A stretch of 43,100 nt of DNA, taken from a virus. Position numbers and translations under genes: made by a program. Position 1 is the first letter of the stretch, and each line of letters starts with the position of its first letter. The notes beneath the pieces were generated by a model. It was not told the origin of the DNA. It searched no databases and saw only the letters and a list, made by a program, of their open reading frames with translations. Of this stretch, positions 21,207 to 30,613 are shown in pieces. The stretch covers positions 1 through 43,100 of IMG/VR virus record IMGVR_UViG_3300031952_000038; one strand, given 5' to 3'.

Positions 21207-21562
21207 TTTCCCTCCAATACGCTCTTAACAATATTACTAATCTGAGGAATGGTTCTATAAATAGCTGGTCTTATGAAAGGAGTGTATGTTCCTTTAGGAT
21301 TACCATCTTTATTCTTGAATTCTCTAGGATTTTCGGGGGTGCCTGATTCTATATATATCGTCCCATCTTCAAGATAACTCGCGTAATCCACTCCTTCTGT
21401 GAAAATAGTTATTTCTTCAGGACTGTTTACTTCTCCCTTTATGTGAGCTCTTAGGAATCCCGTGTCAATGGGCGCTAGTCTTTTGGCTTTCCTAACTATC
21501 TCCTCCTTAAATCTTCTTAGGATTTCCATTTTTATTTCCGGAGTAATTATTTCTTCATTCAT
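21203..21562 (-). CDS. HK97 gp10-like tail completion protein
   Basis: The 119-residue protein shows the family signature: KRLAPIDTGFLRAHIKGEV (about 27-45), VDYASYLEDGTIYIES and PFIRPAIYRTIPQ near the C-terminus. Such proteins cap the tail at the head interface. Neighbouring connector and terminator genes agree. Confidence 0.82.
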   Translation of the reverse strand: MNEEIITPEIKMEILRRFKEEIVRKAKRLAPIDTGFLRAHIKGEVNSPEEITIFTEGVDYASYLEDGTIYIESGTPENPREFKNKDGNPKGTYTPFIRPAIYRTIPQISNIVKSVLEGK

Positions 21563-21762
21563 AGTTTCATCTTCTTCTTAAGCATAAGTATTTCTGCTTG
21601 CAAAATGCTTAACTGAGTTATTATATTGCTAATCTTCTTACTTAATATATTTACTTGAATTTCTAAACTTATAGGCTCAGTAATGGGCTCATCGCTTTCT
21701 ATATTAGCATTAACTTGCTCATCAATAAGTTTCTCAGCTTTTTCTTTCTCTTCTTTATCCAT
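21559..21762 (-). CDS. Small coiled-coil protein
   Basis: 67 residues from the ATG at 21762 (MDKEEKEKAEKLIDEQVNAN), chosen for its AGAGGT site; a longer ORF from 21837 overlaps the adaptor gene. The C-half is a leucine/isoleucine heptad coil (VNILSKKISNIITQLSILQA). Unknown function within the connector cluster. Confidence 0.6.
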   Translation of the reverse strand: MDKEEKEKAEKLIDEQVNANIESDEPITEPISLEIQVNILSKKISNIITQLSILQAEILMLKKKMKL

Positions 21763-21766
21763 GATT

Positions 21767-22123
21767 TTATACCTCTGACAAATAACAAACAGCATACCAG
21801 TGCATGAAAACGTTAGTAACATATCTCTTGGTAACATTCTTAACCAAGTATGTGAATCCGTCTATGCTGAACTTATCCATCCTCTTAGGCTCAAAACTTG
21901 TAGGAAACATTATATAAGCATCACCGACTTCTACAAGTCCTTCCTTATCAAACAAATATCTGTTCTCTTCAAGGAAGAATACTGCACTTTTATCAATTGC
22001 TGCCACATAAGTAATAATCTCGTCTCCAGTAACAGGGTCTACTGTTTTGCTAAGTACTGAGTAACTTAATGTCCTAGTCATATCGTTCAGTATTTGCGTG
22101 AAATCATCATTACTTAGTGTCAA
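21767..22123 (-). CDS. Head-tail adaptor (head closure) protein
   Basis: The 118-residue protein reads MTLSNDDFTQILNDMTRTLS..., TYVAAIDKSAVFFLEENRYL, VGDAYIMFPTSFEPKRMDKF and MHWYAVCYLSEV. A small beta-barrel following the gp6-like connector fits the gp16/head-closure position. The family call rests on layout plus fold-like pattern. Confidence 0.6.
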   Translation of the reverse strand: MTLSNDDFTQILNDMTRTLSYSVLSKTVDPVTGDEIITYVAAIDKSAVFFLEENRYLFDKEGLVEVGDAYIMFPTSFEPKRMDKFSIDGFTYLVKNVTKRYVTNVFMHWYAVCYLSEV

Positions 22124-23097
22124 CGTGAATCACCCGAACTGAAAAATATGCTTCTCTGTTTTCTTCCGACTCTATCCAATATTCTATTAGTTTCCTCAGT
22201 AAGCATATTTATTTGTTGTAATCCTCTTTGATAAATATCTCCCTTCACCACATTTTGTTGAGGAATACTATATGATGTAATCGCATTATAGTTTCCTCCC
22301 ATGAAGGTTATCCAAACTCTTATTGCGCTTAGGCATACTGCAAGATTCCAGATAACCTGAGGAACGCTACCATATCCGTAAGTGTAACTTACCTTTACAT
22401 TATTAGTTCCTTTAGCTATGGTGCTTTCTTTAAGAGTTATTTTTCCGTTAGGAATTATGCTGTTAGTTACTGGATCATTCATTGTTTGCAGCCAATAGTC
22501 TTCGCTTTCATAAGTTCCAACTATTATCTCCGCTTGACTTACCGTATCAAAGGTGCTTGTGGCATTCCCGTCAATATCAACTATGTTGCAAAGGGTTATG
22601 CTCTGAATTGGATAGTGGCTTAATTGAAAGCTGCTAGCGTAATTGCCTATTATGTCCTTGTCTTTTGTGCTAAGATACTCTGTTATGCTGTTGGCGTTAG
22701 TGAATAATCTTCCTGCTTGCATTTCCAGTTCTGCCTCTGCGTCAAGTATTAAAGCGTCTACTATTGCGCTACCAACTTCGCTCGTGCTTAGTCCTGTCTT
22801 GTTATAAACGTCTGTGTAAGTGCAGTATTTACTTACTGCTGGGGCTGTGCTTCCTTGAACATAAATTATTGTTAAGTAATCAGCATCCCATACTACGTTT
22901 AGGAATGTTATCGTGCTATTAGCTATTGCGTGAGTTACCGTGTATTCCGTGGTTGTTGTTAAGCTTAGTCCGTTATTGAATACTAGGAATCCTCCGCTTA
23001 CTGTTAATTGAGTATTAGCAAGTGTTAATACTCTGTTCGTTACTCCGTCTGTTAATGTGCAATTACTTCCTCTCTTGGTTTCGGTTGATAATCCCAT
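22120..23097 (-). CDS. Head-tail connector (gp6-like) with N-terminal beta domain
   Basis: The 325-residue protein has a ~90-residue beta-rich N-terminal extension (VTNRVLTLANTQLTVSGGFL, EYTVTHAIANSTITFL). A helical connector core follows: YTDVYNKTGLSTSEVGSAIV, then DALILDAEAELEMQAGRLF, typical of gp6-like adaptors. The C-terminus ends NRILDRVGRKQRSIFFSSGD. It docks to the portal in related viruses. Confidence 0.7.
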   Translation of the reverse strand: MGLSTETKRGSNCTLTDGVTNRVLTLANTQLTVSGGFLVFNNGLSLTTTTEYTVTHAIANSTITFLNVVWDADYLTIIYVQGSTAPAVSKYCTYTDVYNKTGLSTSEVGSAIVDALILDAEAELEMQAGRLFTNANSITEYLSTKDKDIIGNYASSFQLSHYPIQSITLCNIVDIDGNATSTFDTVSQAEIIVGTYESEDYWLQTMNDPVTNSIIPNGKITLKESTIAKGTNNVKVSYTYGYGSVPQVIWNLAVCLSAIRVWITFMGGNYNAITSYSIPQQNVVKGDIYQRGLQQINMLTEETNRILDRVGRKQRSIFFSSGDSR

Positions 23098-23110
23098 GTT
23101 TTTTTTTCAC

Positions 23111-23425
23111 CTATATTCTTGTGCAATTAATAGTGTTACAACTATATTTAATAACTCCACTAATGGATGCTTCTGGATTAGGGAAAGTTTTAGTTTCACT
23201 TAACTTAACCCACCCCGTTTCGCACTTAACGCTTTTTGTCCTGTTCTGAATGTAAGGATAGGCTGTGAGGCCTGTTCCGCTTATTCCCCCATAAAATACT
23301 CCTACTGTGTTACTTGATTCGCAATAATAAGTGTTAACTTGTTCAGTCGGGGTTAATAGTATGCTTCCTCCGAATCCTAAGAGCAGAGTGATTATTCCTA
23401 TTATTCCTACGTATTTGTTTTCCAT
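23111..23425 (-). CDS. Membrane-anchored/secreted small protein
   Basis: The 104-residue protein has an N-terminal hydrophobic segment (YVGIIGIITLLLGFGGSILL), then a cysteine-bearing exposed domain (NTYYCESSNTVGVFYGGISG, SVKCETGWVKL, CNTINC). Four cysteines could form two disulfides outside the cell. It is the first of four consecutive exported-type genes embedded in the virion module. Confidence 0.7.
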   Translation of the reverse strand: MENKYVGIIGIITLLLGFGGSILLTPTEQVNTYYCESSNTVGVFYGGISGTGLTAYPYIQNRTKSVKCETGWVKLSETKTFPNPEASISGVIKYSCNTINCTRI

Positions 23426-24528
23426 TAGTAAAACCTCAAAACATTATTTCCAAGAATCCTCATGACGGCATTACCATAAACTACGAACAACAAAAAGGGT
23501 GGAGGGTCGTCTTCTCCCGCTCCGGTTCCCGTAATGTTACTAAGCAAATAATAATTCAATCCGCTAATCGTTGTGGTTGATAACGTCATTCCATCCTTCG
23601 TTTCTCCAACAATAATATTTATTCTTCCAGAGCATTCATTATTAACATCATCAATGCTCTTTGCTCCGGGACATACAAAAACTTTATTAGATTGACTTAT
23701 TCTCGGAATTAATAAGCTAGCATTAACTACTCCGCTAGTAGTATAATTGTGTAGATAGGATTTCCTGTGGCTTCTATCAATCTTGCTTGAAAGATTACTC
23801 ATAGTAATGTTACTCGTGAAGTTAAAAACTATTATTGATGTAATATTATCGTCACTATCATTAATCATTACATAAGCGGAAATTATTCCTGTTGTTCCAT
23901 TAATCGCTAAGTTAAGACTATCATTAACTCTTATGAATGAAGTATTTGTTGGTGCCGATTTAATAATGTAAACAGGATTTTCTGATAAGCTATAATTAAC
24001 TAATACCTCAACATAATCAATATATATGTAATCTGCTCCGGCATCATAATTAAGTCCTTCACAAGCAACTATTAGACGACCATTAATCAAGTCAGTAAAA
24101 GAGTTATTATAAGTTACGTTAAGCCAATCATTACTGGTCGGAGTGCTTCCAATACTAATCCATGCGGGAGTTGTGAAGTTATAAATGTAACAAGTAGTTG
24201 TTTCGGCAGCATTATCATAACCTTTCCAATTAACTTTCAACTGATTAATATTAGTCTCATTTATAGAGAAGTTAAATCTCCAGAAGGGCTCATTATGAAC
24301 TCCGCTGCCAGTAACGTTAACGTATGAGGCATCGGGAACTTTAAGAGCAACATACTGAGTGCTGTTGGCTTCTGTGCCTGCTAATAACATGTTGCTGCCT
24401 GCTGGACTTCCCCAGTAAGCATTATTATTAGTGTCACTGAAATTATGATTATTGTTTAAAGCGTTTACTGAACTAATAATTAATAACATCATGCACAAAT
24501 ATCCAATTAATATAAGGTCTTTTTTCAT
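23425..24528 (-). CDS. Secreted sequon-rich protein
   Basis: Starting at the ATG at 24528 (overlapping the TGA of the previous gene), the ~367-residue product begins MKKDLILIGYLCMMLLIISS, a signal peptide. The mature part is a beta-sandwich-like chain full of N-x-S/T sites (NATQ-like, NFSINETNINQ, NFTSNITMSNLSS). The extreme C-terminus (PPPFLLFVVYGNAVMRILGN) is hydrophobic, perhaps a second anchor or virion-docking tail. No catalytic motif is visible. Confidence 0.72.
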   Translation of the reverse strand: MKKDLILIGYLCMMLLIISSVNALNNNHNFSDTNNNAYWGSPAGSNMLLAGTEANSTQYVALKVPDASYVNVTGSGVHNEPFWRFNFSINETNINQLKVNWKGYDNAAETTTCYIYNFTTPAWISIGSTPTSNDWLNVTYNNSFTDLINGRLIVACEGLNYDAGADYIYIDYVEVLVNYSLSENPVYIIKSAPTNTSFIRVNDSLNLAINGTTGIISAYVMINDSDDNITSIIVFNFTSNITMSNLSSKIDRSHRKSYLHNYTTSGVVNASLLIPRISQSNKVFVCPGAKSIDDVNNECSGRINIIVGETKDGMTLSTTTISGLNYYLLSNITGTGAGEDDPPPFLLFVVYGNAVMRILGNNVLRFY

Positions 24529-26198
24529 GTTGTCACATAATCGCATCCAGTTGCTGCTATTGCGTAGCATCCTGGACTGAATGTTAAGCAACCAGCACTG
24601 CAAGCTCCTCCTGTCCCTGTGCAATTATACAGGTAAAGAGTTCTGCTAGTGCTCTTGTTCATGTTAGTTCCGTCTGTGCAGTTAATCCAGTAATTATAAA
24701 CATTAAAGAAGCTTAGGCTTGCATTCGCTGTTATTATGGTTGCTGTGTTGTTAAGGGTTGATGCGTTGAATCCGTACAATGTATTATTCATTGTTAAATC
24801 GCATCTCATACTATTATTTTTATCATCTGTTGCTGTGAAGTTTATGCTTGGAGTGTCATCATTAGTCCAATTAAAATCAGGGGGGCTATTAACAATTACT
24901 GAAGGAGCAACACTATCTACAGTATAATTCCTATAGCTCAAGCCAAAGCCATTATTGTATAACTGACTTATTTCTGTAGAGTTCAAGCTTCTATTCCAGA
25001 ACCCTATTTCATCAAAACTACCATATAATCCCTCACTCGTTGTTCCTTTACTCATAATCTGCAACTTAGTATAAGCCACTACTGTTCCAGAACAAGTGCT
25101 GTTGTATACGAATGTTCCATTAACATAAACATTCATTTGGCTGCCATTATAGACGAAGGTAAGCATAACCCAGGTATTATTCACGAAATGAACATATGGA
25201 CGGCGAGCCCCGCAATTAGTTCCCGAAGTATCAATAACTACGTCTATTAAATCTCCGAAGCCTTGTGTTGCTTCACTATAACAGGACACGCTGTTTCCTC
25301 CATCATGGAATAATCTTCCATATCCTGCTCCTCCGTTTCCTGTTTTATTAACCCAAAGGTTAATGCTCATACTTGAAGCTCCAGTAACATTAGGAACTCT
25401 GACATTAAGATACTCCGCTTCTGCATCATCATTATATGCCTGACCTAATATTCCTCCGAAGCCGCTAGTTAATCCTCCGGTTAATGTTCCGTTTTTGTAA
25501 TTCATGCTATCAACACTTATTGTCCCGCTAGTCTTATCGTCGTCGCAAGTATAGTATTGTATTAACCCGTAATCTAAGCCTGTATAAGTTTCATTAATTC
25601 CGCTAGTAACATTCCACCAAGCCCACTTATCAACAACCAAAACATTAATTCCGATACTTAAAATAGGCTTCCACTCAATAGCGTAAGAATAATTAACTCC
25701 TCCAATCAAGCAACGGCTCGGTTCAATATCTCCTTTAATCTTGATTTTCTTTACATCAACTAAACCATTATAAGGGATTTCTTCATCAGAACAAGAAACG
25801 CTATTATTCTTCTGAATTATACAAGTCGTTTCAATAACATATAATTCGTAACTATTAACCTTACCGCACACTTCATTAAAAACAATGGACAAATTATCTT
25901 CTGCAGTAAGCTTCGTACTGTTCATCGTAAAAACCGCTTCTTTAAGGTTAGCATCATTAATCTTTAACTCAGTGAATATTTTGTTCTCAATATTTGTTGT
26001 GTTAGTGGTATTGAAAGCTTTCATTAATGATGTATCATTAACAACTTTATCCTCAAACAAAAGCTTATCTGAAGGAATGATTGCGTCTGCCTCGCCTTGG
26101 ATACTCAATAACAAAGGCAAAGCAATTATCATAATAACTATGAACGTTAACGGCAATACTTTAATGAATGCGCTTTTAACTTGAGTTTTCTTATTCAT
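24525..26198 (-). CDS. Membrane-anchored LamG-like lectin-domain protein
   Basis: About 557 residues from MNKKTQVKSAFIKVLPLTFI; residues ~15-38 are a transmembrane signal/anchor. A laminin-G/concanavalin-like domain spans roughly 205-420, with LIQYYTCDDDKTSGTISVDS at its start, SMSINLWVNKTGN in the middle and GSFDEIGFWNRSLNSTEISQ at its end. An Ig-like domain follows (VAPSVIVNSPPDFNWTNDDT). Dense sequons and paired cysteines mark an extracellular protein. A glycan-binding adhesin is the likely role. Confidence 0.8.
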   Translation of the reverse strand: MNKKTQVKSAFIKVLPLTFIVIMIIALPLLLSIQGEADAIIPSDKLLFEDKVVNDTSLMKAFNTTNTTNIENKIFTELKINDANLKEAVFTMNSTKLTAEDNLSIVFNEVCGKVNSYELYVIETTCIIQKNNSVSCSDEEIPYNGLVDVKKIKIKGDIEPSRCLIGGVNYSYAIEWKPILSIGINVLVVDKWAWWNVTSGINETYTGLDYGLIQYYTCDDDKTSGTISVDSMNYKNGTLTGGLTSGFGGILGQAYNDDAEAEYLNVRVPNVTGASSMSINLWVNKTGNGGAGYGRLFHDGGNSVSCYSEATQGFGDLIDVVIDTSGTNCGARRPYVHFVNNTWVMLTFVYNGSQMNVYVNGTFVYNSTCSGTVVAYTKLQIMSKGTTSEGLYGSFDEIGFWNRSLNSTEISQLYNNGFGLSYRNYTVDSVAPSVIVNSPPDFNWTNDDTPSINFTATDDKNNSMRCDLTMNNTLYGFNASTLNNTATIITANASLSFFNVYNYWINCTDGTNMNKSTSRTLYLYNCTGTGGACSAGCLTFSPGCYAIAATGCDYVTT

Positions 26199-26200
26199 TT

Positions 26201-29200
26201 TCAGCATCCTACCGTTGTTAAATTAAAGCTCGTGCCTATTATTGTTACTGTCCCGTTGTAGCATATCCCGCTAAAGTTTCCGTTAGCCTCAATATTTCCT
26301 ATCTTCCACTTGGCGAGAGGAACACTGATGTATCCTCCAGTAATCGTTATGTTGCTTGGGAAAGTGTAATTGCCTGCTCCAAAAGTAGTACCGGTTATGT
26401 TTCCTGCTCCAAGAAGTGTTCCGTTAAGTATTCTTCCCCCTACTAAAGTGTTGACTGTTTCATTAAGCATCCTAGCTCCTACAAGACTTAGTACCGTGGC
26501 ATTCATAGCTCTTGCTCCTACTTCGCTCATAAGAGTTGCGTTCATAGCCCTGGCACCAACCTCTAATAGTATTGTGTTGTTCTGAGCAATATTAGTAGCA
26601 TCAACCACCGTAGTAAGAGCCTTTAAACCAATAGTATTGTTCATTCCTTGAAGGCTTAGGTCTAAACTACCATTAATCATCCTACTGCTTATATCAGTTT
26701 GTATGTTATTGCCGTTAAGATAGAGTGCTCCTCCATAAAAAGATGTGGTGTTAATCGTAGTATTAGTCCATACTGTTGTTCCTGTTCCGGTTCCGAACGT
26801 TATATTAACTCCATCATCAATTATCATGCTACTATTTATTGTGTTCGTTCCATTCCATCTTGCAAGATAATTAGTTGTTCCACTTCCATTAACAGTTCCT
26901 CCTCCACTTCCTCCAGTCATCGCTACGCATTGGCTAGTAGTGCCTGTAGTTGTTGTTGTGACATTCTGAACAACATTACTTCCAGTACAATTAGCTGTTC
27001 CTGGAAGAGCCTTCAAGTTAGCAGTAGCATTAACATTAGTTAAGCTATTGTTTTGTGCGGTGTTCGTAGCGTCAACTACTGTTGTTAGTGCTTTTAAGCC
27101 AATGGTATTGTTCATGCCCTGAAGGCTAAGGTCAAGACTGCCATTCATCATGCGAGCGCCCACCAATAATAAGACGCTGTTGTTCTGGGCTGCGTTAGTG
27201 TTATCGGTTATCGTTGTATTGAAAAATCCTAATACCTGAATGTTGTAGCTAGTATTAATTCCTGCTATGCTATTGTTCATGTTAGTCAAACCAGCATCCA
27301 AAGTCCCATTAACTATCCTATTACCAGCGTAACTGTATAATGTAGCGTTCATAAGCCTAGCACCAACTTCACTCATTAGGGTATTATTCTGGGCAGTGTT
27401 CGTGTTGTCTATGATTGTAGTGTTAAAGAACTTCAGCACTTGTATGTTGTATGTCGTGTTAATGCTTGCTATCGTATTATTTATGTTGGTTATGCCCGCA
27501 TCAAGAGTTCCATTTACCATTCTCGCTCCTACTAATGTCATTACTGTCGCGTTCATTGCTCTTGCTCCAACCTCTAATAGTATTGTGTTGTTTTGGGCGG
27601 TGTTAGTGGCGTCTATGACTGTAGTGTTAAAGAATCCGAGAACCTGTATGTTACTGCTAGTGTTTACGCTATTAATTCTTAATGTTTCGTTGAATGCACT
27701 TGCTAAGGTTGTTATTGTGCTGTTAAGTGTTGTTCCATTAACGCATAGTATTCCTGTGCAGTTAGCTAAGTAATAGCTTCCTGTGATGTTCCATATCGTG
27801 TCTACTCCTCCCGTATCAGTGAAACTGGCTGTAAGGTTATCCATACCTATCCTTGCCAAGTTAATAGTCTTGGTGCTTGTTCCGTCAACGCTCAAAGCAG
27901 AAGTATAATTGTTCAAGTCAGTTGTTACAACTGTTATGCACTGACTAGTCGTTCCTGCGGTAGTGGTTGTGACATTTTGAGCCACATCGTTTCCTGTGCA
28001 ACTGGCTGTTCCTGGATAAGCTTTTGTGTTGGCAGTAGCATTAGCACTTGTTATATTGGCTTGTATTCCTGTTTTGTCTGCACTCCAATTACCCACTCCA
28101 GCAACCACCTCCACCAATGTCAAGTTGCTTGTCCCTATTGACGGCGTGTTTTGTAAGTTACTCCAATTTAACATTCCCACGAACCAACTAGCGGTAATAT
28201 TGAATAACCCAGCATCCCAATTACCAGTTAAACCTACGTTACCATCCTTGTGTATACTGTAGGGGTCTGTCTCTGAAGAAGAAGGGGTTGCAGGTCCTTT
28301 GCTTATAGCTACCCAATCAAACTGATGATTATGAGTTGATGAGCCAACATTAGAACTATAAAATCTTAATTGAACAATGCCACTAACGATGTGGTCTGCT
28401 ATATCATAAACGTTCATGGTCATAATATTATAATCGGGGCTTACACCGACCGTTCTATAACTTTCCCAACTATCAAGAACGCTATCCCACAGGGCTATAT
28501 CCATTGTGTGACTTTCTGTTGTGGCAGATTTATACCTCACTATAATCTGATTAAAATCTGTTATTCCAGTAAAATTAACTCTGAAATCAATATCAGAATT
28601 AACCTCGGAAACATTATAACTAATACTATCATAACTTGTGATGTTGCTTATTCCTCCGCTTGAAGTTCCAGTAACATTAGTTATGGCTGAAGCATTATAA
28701 ATAGTTACGATTAATAAACTATCGGCATAAGCGGTATCGTTGAATACGCTGGCATTATAGCATTGAACTCCAGTAGTTGTCGTGTTCTGAGTTACTAATT
28801 GTCCTGAACAAGTGCCTGGTAGGGCCTTCAAGTTTGCTGTGGCGTTCACGTTTGTTATGTTGGTCTGTATTCCGCTTATCTGACTTGTGTGAGTGACTAC
28901 TGTGCTGTTAACATTATTTATAGCTAAAGTATTATTGTATTTGCTGGCTGTCGTATCATTAATGTAATCTACGCAAGTGAGTGTGTCTCCTATTCCGCTA
29001 ACTACCTGTCCCGCACATGCCGTGGGGTAATTATCTATGGTCGTCCACAGGCTTCTGTTAACGAAGTAACTTATGCTGTTTGTTAGGCTAAGATAATCTG
29101 CTATGTTGTTACCATTAAGAGAACTTATGCTTGTGCAAGTAGTGCTATCATTTACTGCTGTGAGATAAGTTTGGCTACTTCCTGTTCCTACGCAGGCCAC

Positions 29201-30049
29201 GGGATAATTCTGAAGAGTAGTCCAATTAATAGGAGTTGATGTTCTAACTATTGTGGAGTTATCAAGTTCAGTATCCCTTGTAATAGTTGAATCTATTCTT
29301 GCATCAGCCACTGTTCCACTAGTAATATTTTCTCCACTTATAGTAACTGTGCTCTTAGAATGAACATGACTATCATCTGCTACTATTAAGTTGCTGTAAT
29401 TGCCGCTTACATCCCCTGCGCTATTAGTGAAAGTCCTGATTATTGTGGAATTATCAATTATTAATGTGTCGTTATAAATGTTTGTGTTGTAGCATTGAAC
29501 TCCAGTGGTTGTCGTGTTCTGAGTTACTGAACTTCCCGTGCATGTTCCTGGCAAGGCTTTTAATCCTATAGTGTTATTCTGTGCTAGTTGGCTTGCATCA
29601 ATGATTGTCGTGTTGTAGAATCCTAAGTTCTGAATGTTGCTTGTTGTGTTGATGTTGTTATCGGCGTTTTGTCTGTTGGTTATCTCGTTGCTTAGACTAG
29701 TGTTTTGAGCTGTTTGACTTGAGTCAATTTCTGTTTTTGTGTAGAAAAGATTGCTGAAAAAGCTAAAGACTATATCCAATAATCCCCCTGTAGTCTTCAG
29801 GGTGCTTGTATTAACATTCAAGTGGCTTATGTTGGTGTATTGGCTATAATTAACAGTTAAACTACTCATGTTGCCGTAATCTATTACCTTAGTGCCGTTC
29901 TGAAATATTCTTGTTCCGTTAATATCTGTGAAGTTAACAATAGCATAAATGTTCTTTCCCCATATATCCCCCTGAGGAACTAATGGAATTGCATTAACCA
30001 TTAGGCTAATGATTAATATTAATAAAGGATAGAATATTATTTTATTCAT
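26201..30049 (-). CDS. Giant repetitive secreted fibre protein
   Basis: The 1282-residue protein begins with a signal peptide (MNKIIFYPLLILIISLMVNA) and a fibre-like head (FYTKTEIDSSQTAQNTSLSN). The body repeats TAQNN(T/S) and G(A/G)RxxNGTL units such as NIQVLGFFNTTI and SLDLSLQGMNNTIGLKAL many times, with embedded RWNGTNTINSSMIIDDG, a motif of trimeric phage tail fibres. The end FSGICYNGTVTIIGTSFNLT closes with Cys. The combination of phage-fibre repeats with a secretion signal and dense sequons is the odd point. Confidence 0.78.
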   Translation of the reverse strand: MNKIIFYPLLILIISLMVNAIPLVPQGDIWGKNIYAIVNFTDINGTRIFQNGTKVIDYGNMSSLTVNYSQYTNISHLNVNTSTLKTTGGLLDIVFSFFSNLFYTKTEIDSSQTAQNTSLSNEITNRQNADNNINTTSNIQNLGFYNTTIIDASQLAQNNTIGLKALPGTCTGSSVTQNTTTTGVQCYNTNIYNDTLIIDNSTIIRTFTNSAGDVSGNYSNLIVADDSHVHSKSTVTISGENITSGTVADARIDSTITRDTELDNSTIVRTSTPINWTTLQNYPVACVGTGSSQTYLTAVNDSTTCTSISSLNGNNIADYLSLTNSISYFVNRSLWTTIDNYPTACAGQVVSGIGDTLTCVDYINDTTASKYNNTLAINNVNSTVVTHTSQISGIQTNITNVNATANLKALPGTCSGQLVTQNTTTTGVQCYNASVFNDTAYADSLLIVTIYNASAITNVTGTSSGGISNITSYDSISYNVSEVNSDIDFRVNFTGITDFNQIIVRYKSATTESHTMDIALWDSVLDSWESYRTVGVSPDYNIMTMNVYDIADHIVSGIVQLRFYSSNVGSSTHNHQFDWVAISKGPATPSSSETDPYSIHKDGNVGLTGNWDAGLFNITASWFVGMLNWSNLQNTPSIGTSNLTLVEVVAGVGNWSADKTGIQANITSANATANTKAYPGTASCTGNDVAQNVTTTTAGTTSQCITVVTTDLNNYTSALSVDGTSTKTINLARIGMDNLTASFTDTGGVDTIWNITGSYYLANCTGILCVNGTTLNSTITTLASAFNETLRINSVNTSSNIQVLGFFNTTVIDATNTAQNNTILLEVGARAMNATVMTLVGARMVNGTLDAGITNINNTIASINTTYNIQVLKFFNTTIIDNTNTAQNNTLMSEVGARLMNATLYSYAGNRIVNGTLDAGLTNMNNSIAGINTSYNIQVLGFFNTTITDNTNAAQNNSVLLLVGARMMNGSLDLSLQGMNNTIGLKALTTVVDATNTAQNNSLTNVNATANLKALPGTANCTGSNVVQNVTTTTTGTTSQCVAMTGGSGGGTVNGSGTTNYLARWNGTNTINSSMIIDDGVNITFGTGTGTTVWTNTTINTTSFYGGALYLNGNNIQTDISSRMINGSLDLSLQGMNNTIGLKALTTVVDATNIAQNNTILLEVGARAMNATLMSEVGARAMNATVLSLVGARMLNETVNTLVGGRILNGTLLGAGNITGTTFGAGNYTFPSNITITGGYISVPLAKWKIGNIEANGNFSGICYNGTVTIIGTSFNLTTVGC

Positions 30050-30074
30050 TTTCTTTCTGCCTCCTTGGTCTTCC

Positions 30075-30212
30075 TTATTGAGTGCAGCTTCTCATTGATA
30101 ATTCAGAGTAATATTGCTCTCTACTAGTCAAGTTCCTCTTGGTCCTTACATCATTTACTCTTACGCCTTCGCTTGTTTCGTCTTTTTCCGCCGGACTTAA
30201 CAGGTAAACCAT
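30075..30212 (-). CDS. Small protein upstream of fibre gene
   Basis: A 45-residue ORF, MVYLLSPAEKDETSEGVRVN, then DVRTKRNLTSREQYYSELSM. It overlaps the 34-residue basic ORF in another frame by about 60 bases, so at least one may be spurious. GGAGG after it serves the fibre gene. Confidence 0.4.
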   Translation of the reverse strand: MVYLLSPAEKDETSEGVRVNDVRTKRNLTSREQYYSELSMRSCTQ

Positions 30213-30255
30213 TAATAAACTCCAATATCGTTTTTATTGGTTTGTAATTGAACAT
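30151..30255 (-). CDS. Small basic protein
   Basis: A 34-residue ORF beginning immediately after the TAA of the previous gene: MFNYKPIKTILEFINGLPVK then a run of Arg/Lys (KRRNKRRRKSK). The basic tail suggests nucleic-acid or lumenal virion contact. Overlap with 30075-30212 leaves it uncertain. Confidence 0.45.
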   Translation of the reverse strand: MFNYKPIKTILEFINGLPVKSGGKRRNKRRRKSK

Positions 30256-30426
30256 TTAGTCGTAAACTATTGTGTATCTGAATCTGCTGTTGCCGAGAGG
30301 CGTAACCGCCCATCCGTAAACATGAGCATAAGTAAGTGTAGCTTTCCAAACAGCTAGTGCCGTTGCGTCTGTTACTGAACTGCTTACATCCAGGTCAAAT
30401 ACCACTATTAATGGAGTTATAGCCAT
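30256..30426 (-). CDS. 56-residue protein, tandem paralogue 2
   Basis: The ORF MAITPLIVVFDLDVSSSVTD ends with RFRYTIVYD. It is a paralogue of the gene directly upstream (30440-30610): identical MAITPLI start, V(F/Y)DL(D/E)VS, YGW and RYTIVY. Beta-rich and cysteine-free. Its position between fibre and capsid genes suggests a small virion component. Confidence 0.7.
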   Translation of the reverse strand: MAITPLIVVFDLDVSSSVTDATALAVWKATLTYAHVYGWAVTPLGNSRFRYTIVYD

Positions 30427-30439
30427 ATTTTTATCCTCT

Positions 30440-30610
30440 TCAACTATATACTATGGTGTATCTTAGCTTAGTGTTGCTGATGTTTGTTACTTTCCAACCA
30501 TAAATAACGCTTATGACTAACGTGTTTATCCATGTGTTTAGCAAGGTTTGGTCTGTTCCCCTTGCACTTACTTCCAAATCATATACCGCTATTAATGGAG
30601 TTATAGCCAT
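30440..30610 (-). CDS. 56-residue protein, tandem paralogue 1
   Basis: The ORF MAITPLIAVYDLEVSARGTD ends with KLRYTIVYS. Equal length and matching ends to 30256-30426 show tandem duplication. No known family. Confidence 0.7.
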   Translation of the reverse strand: MAITPLIAVYDLEVSARGTDQTLLNTWINTLVISVIYGWKVTNISNTKLRYTIVYS

Positions 30611-30613
30611 TAT

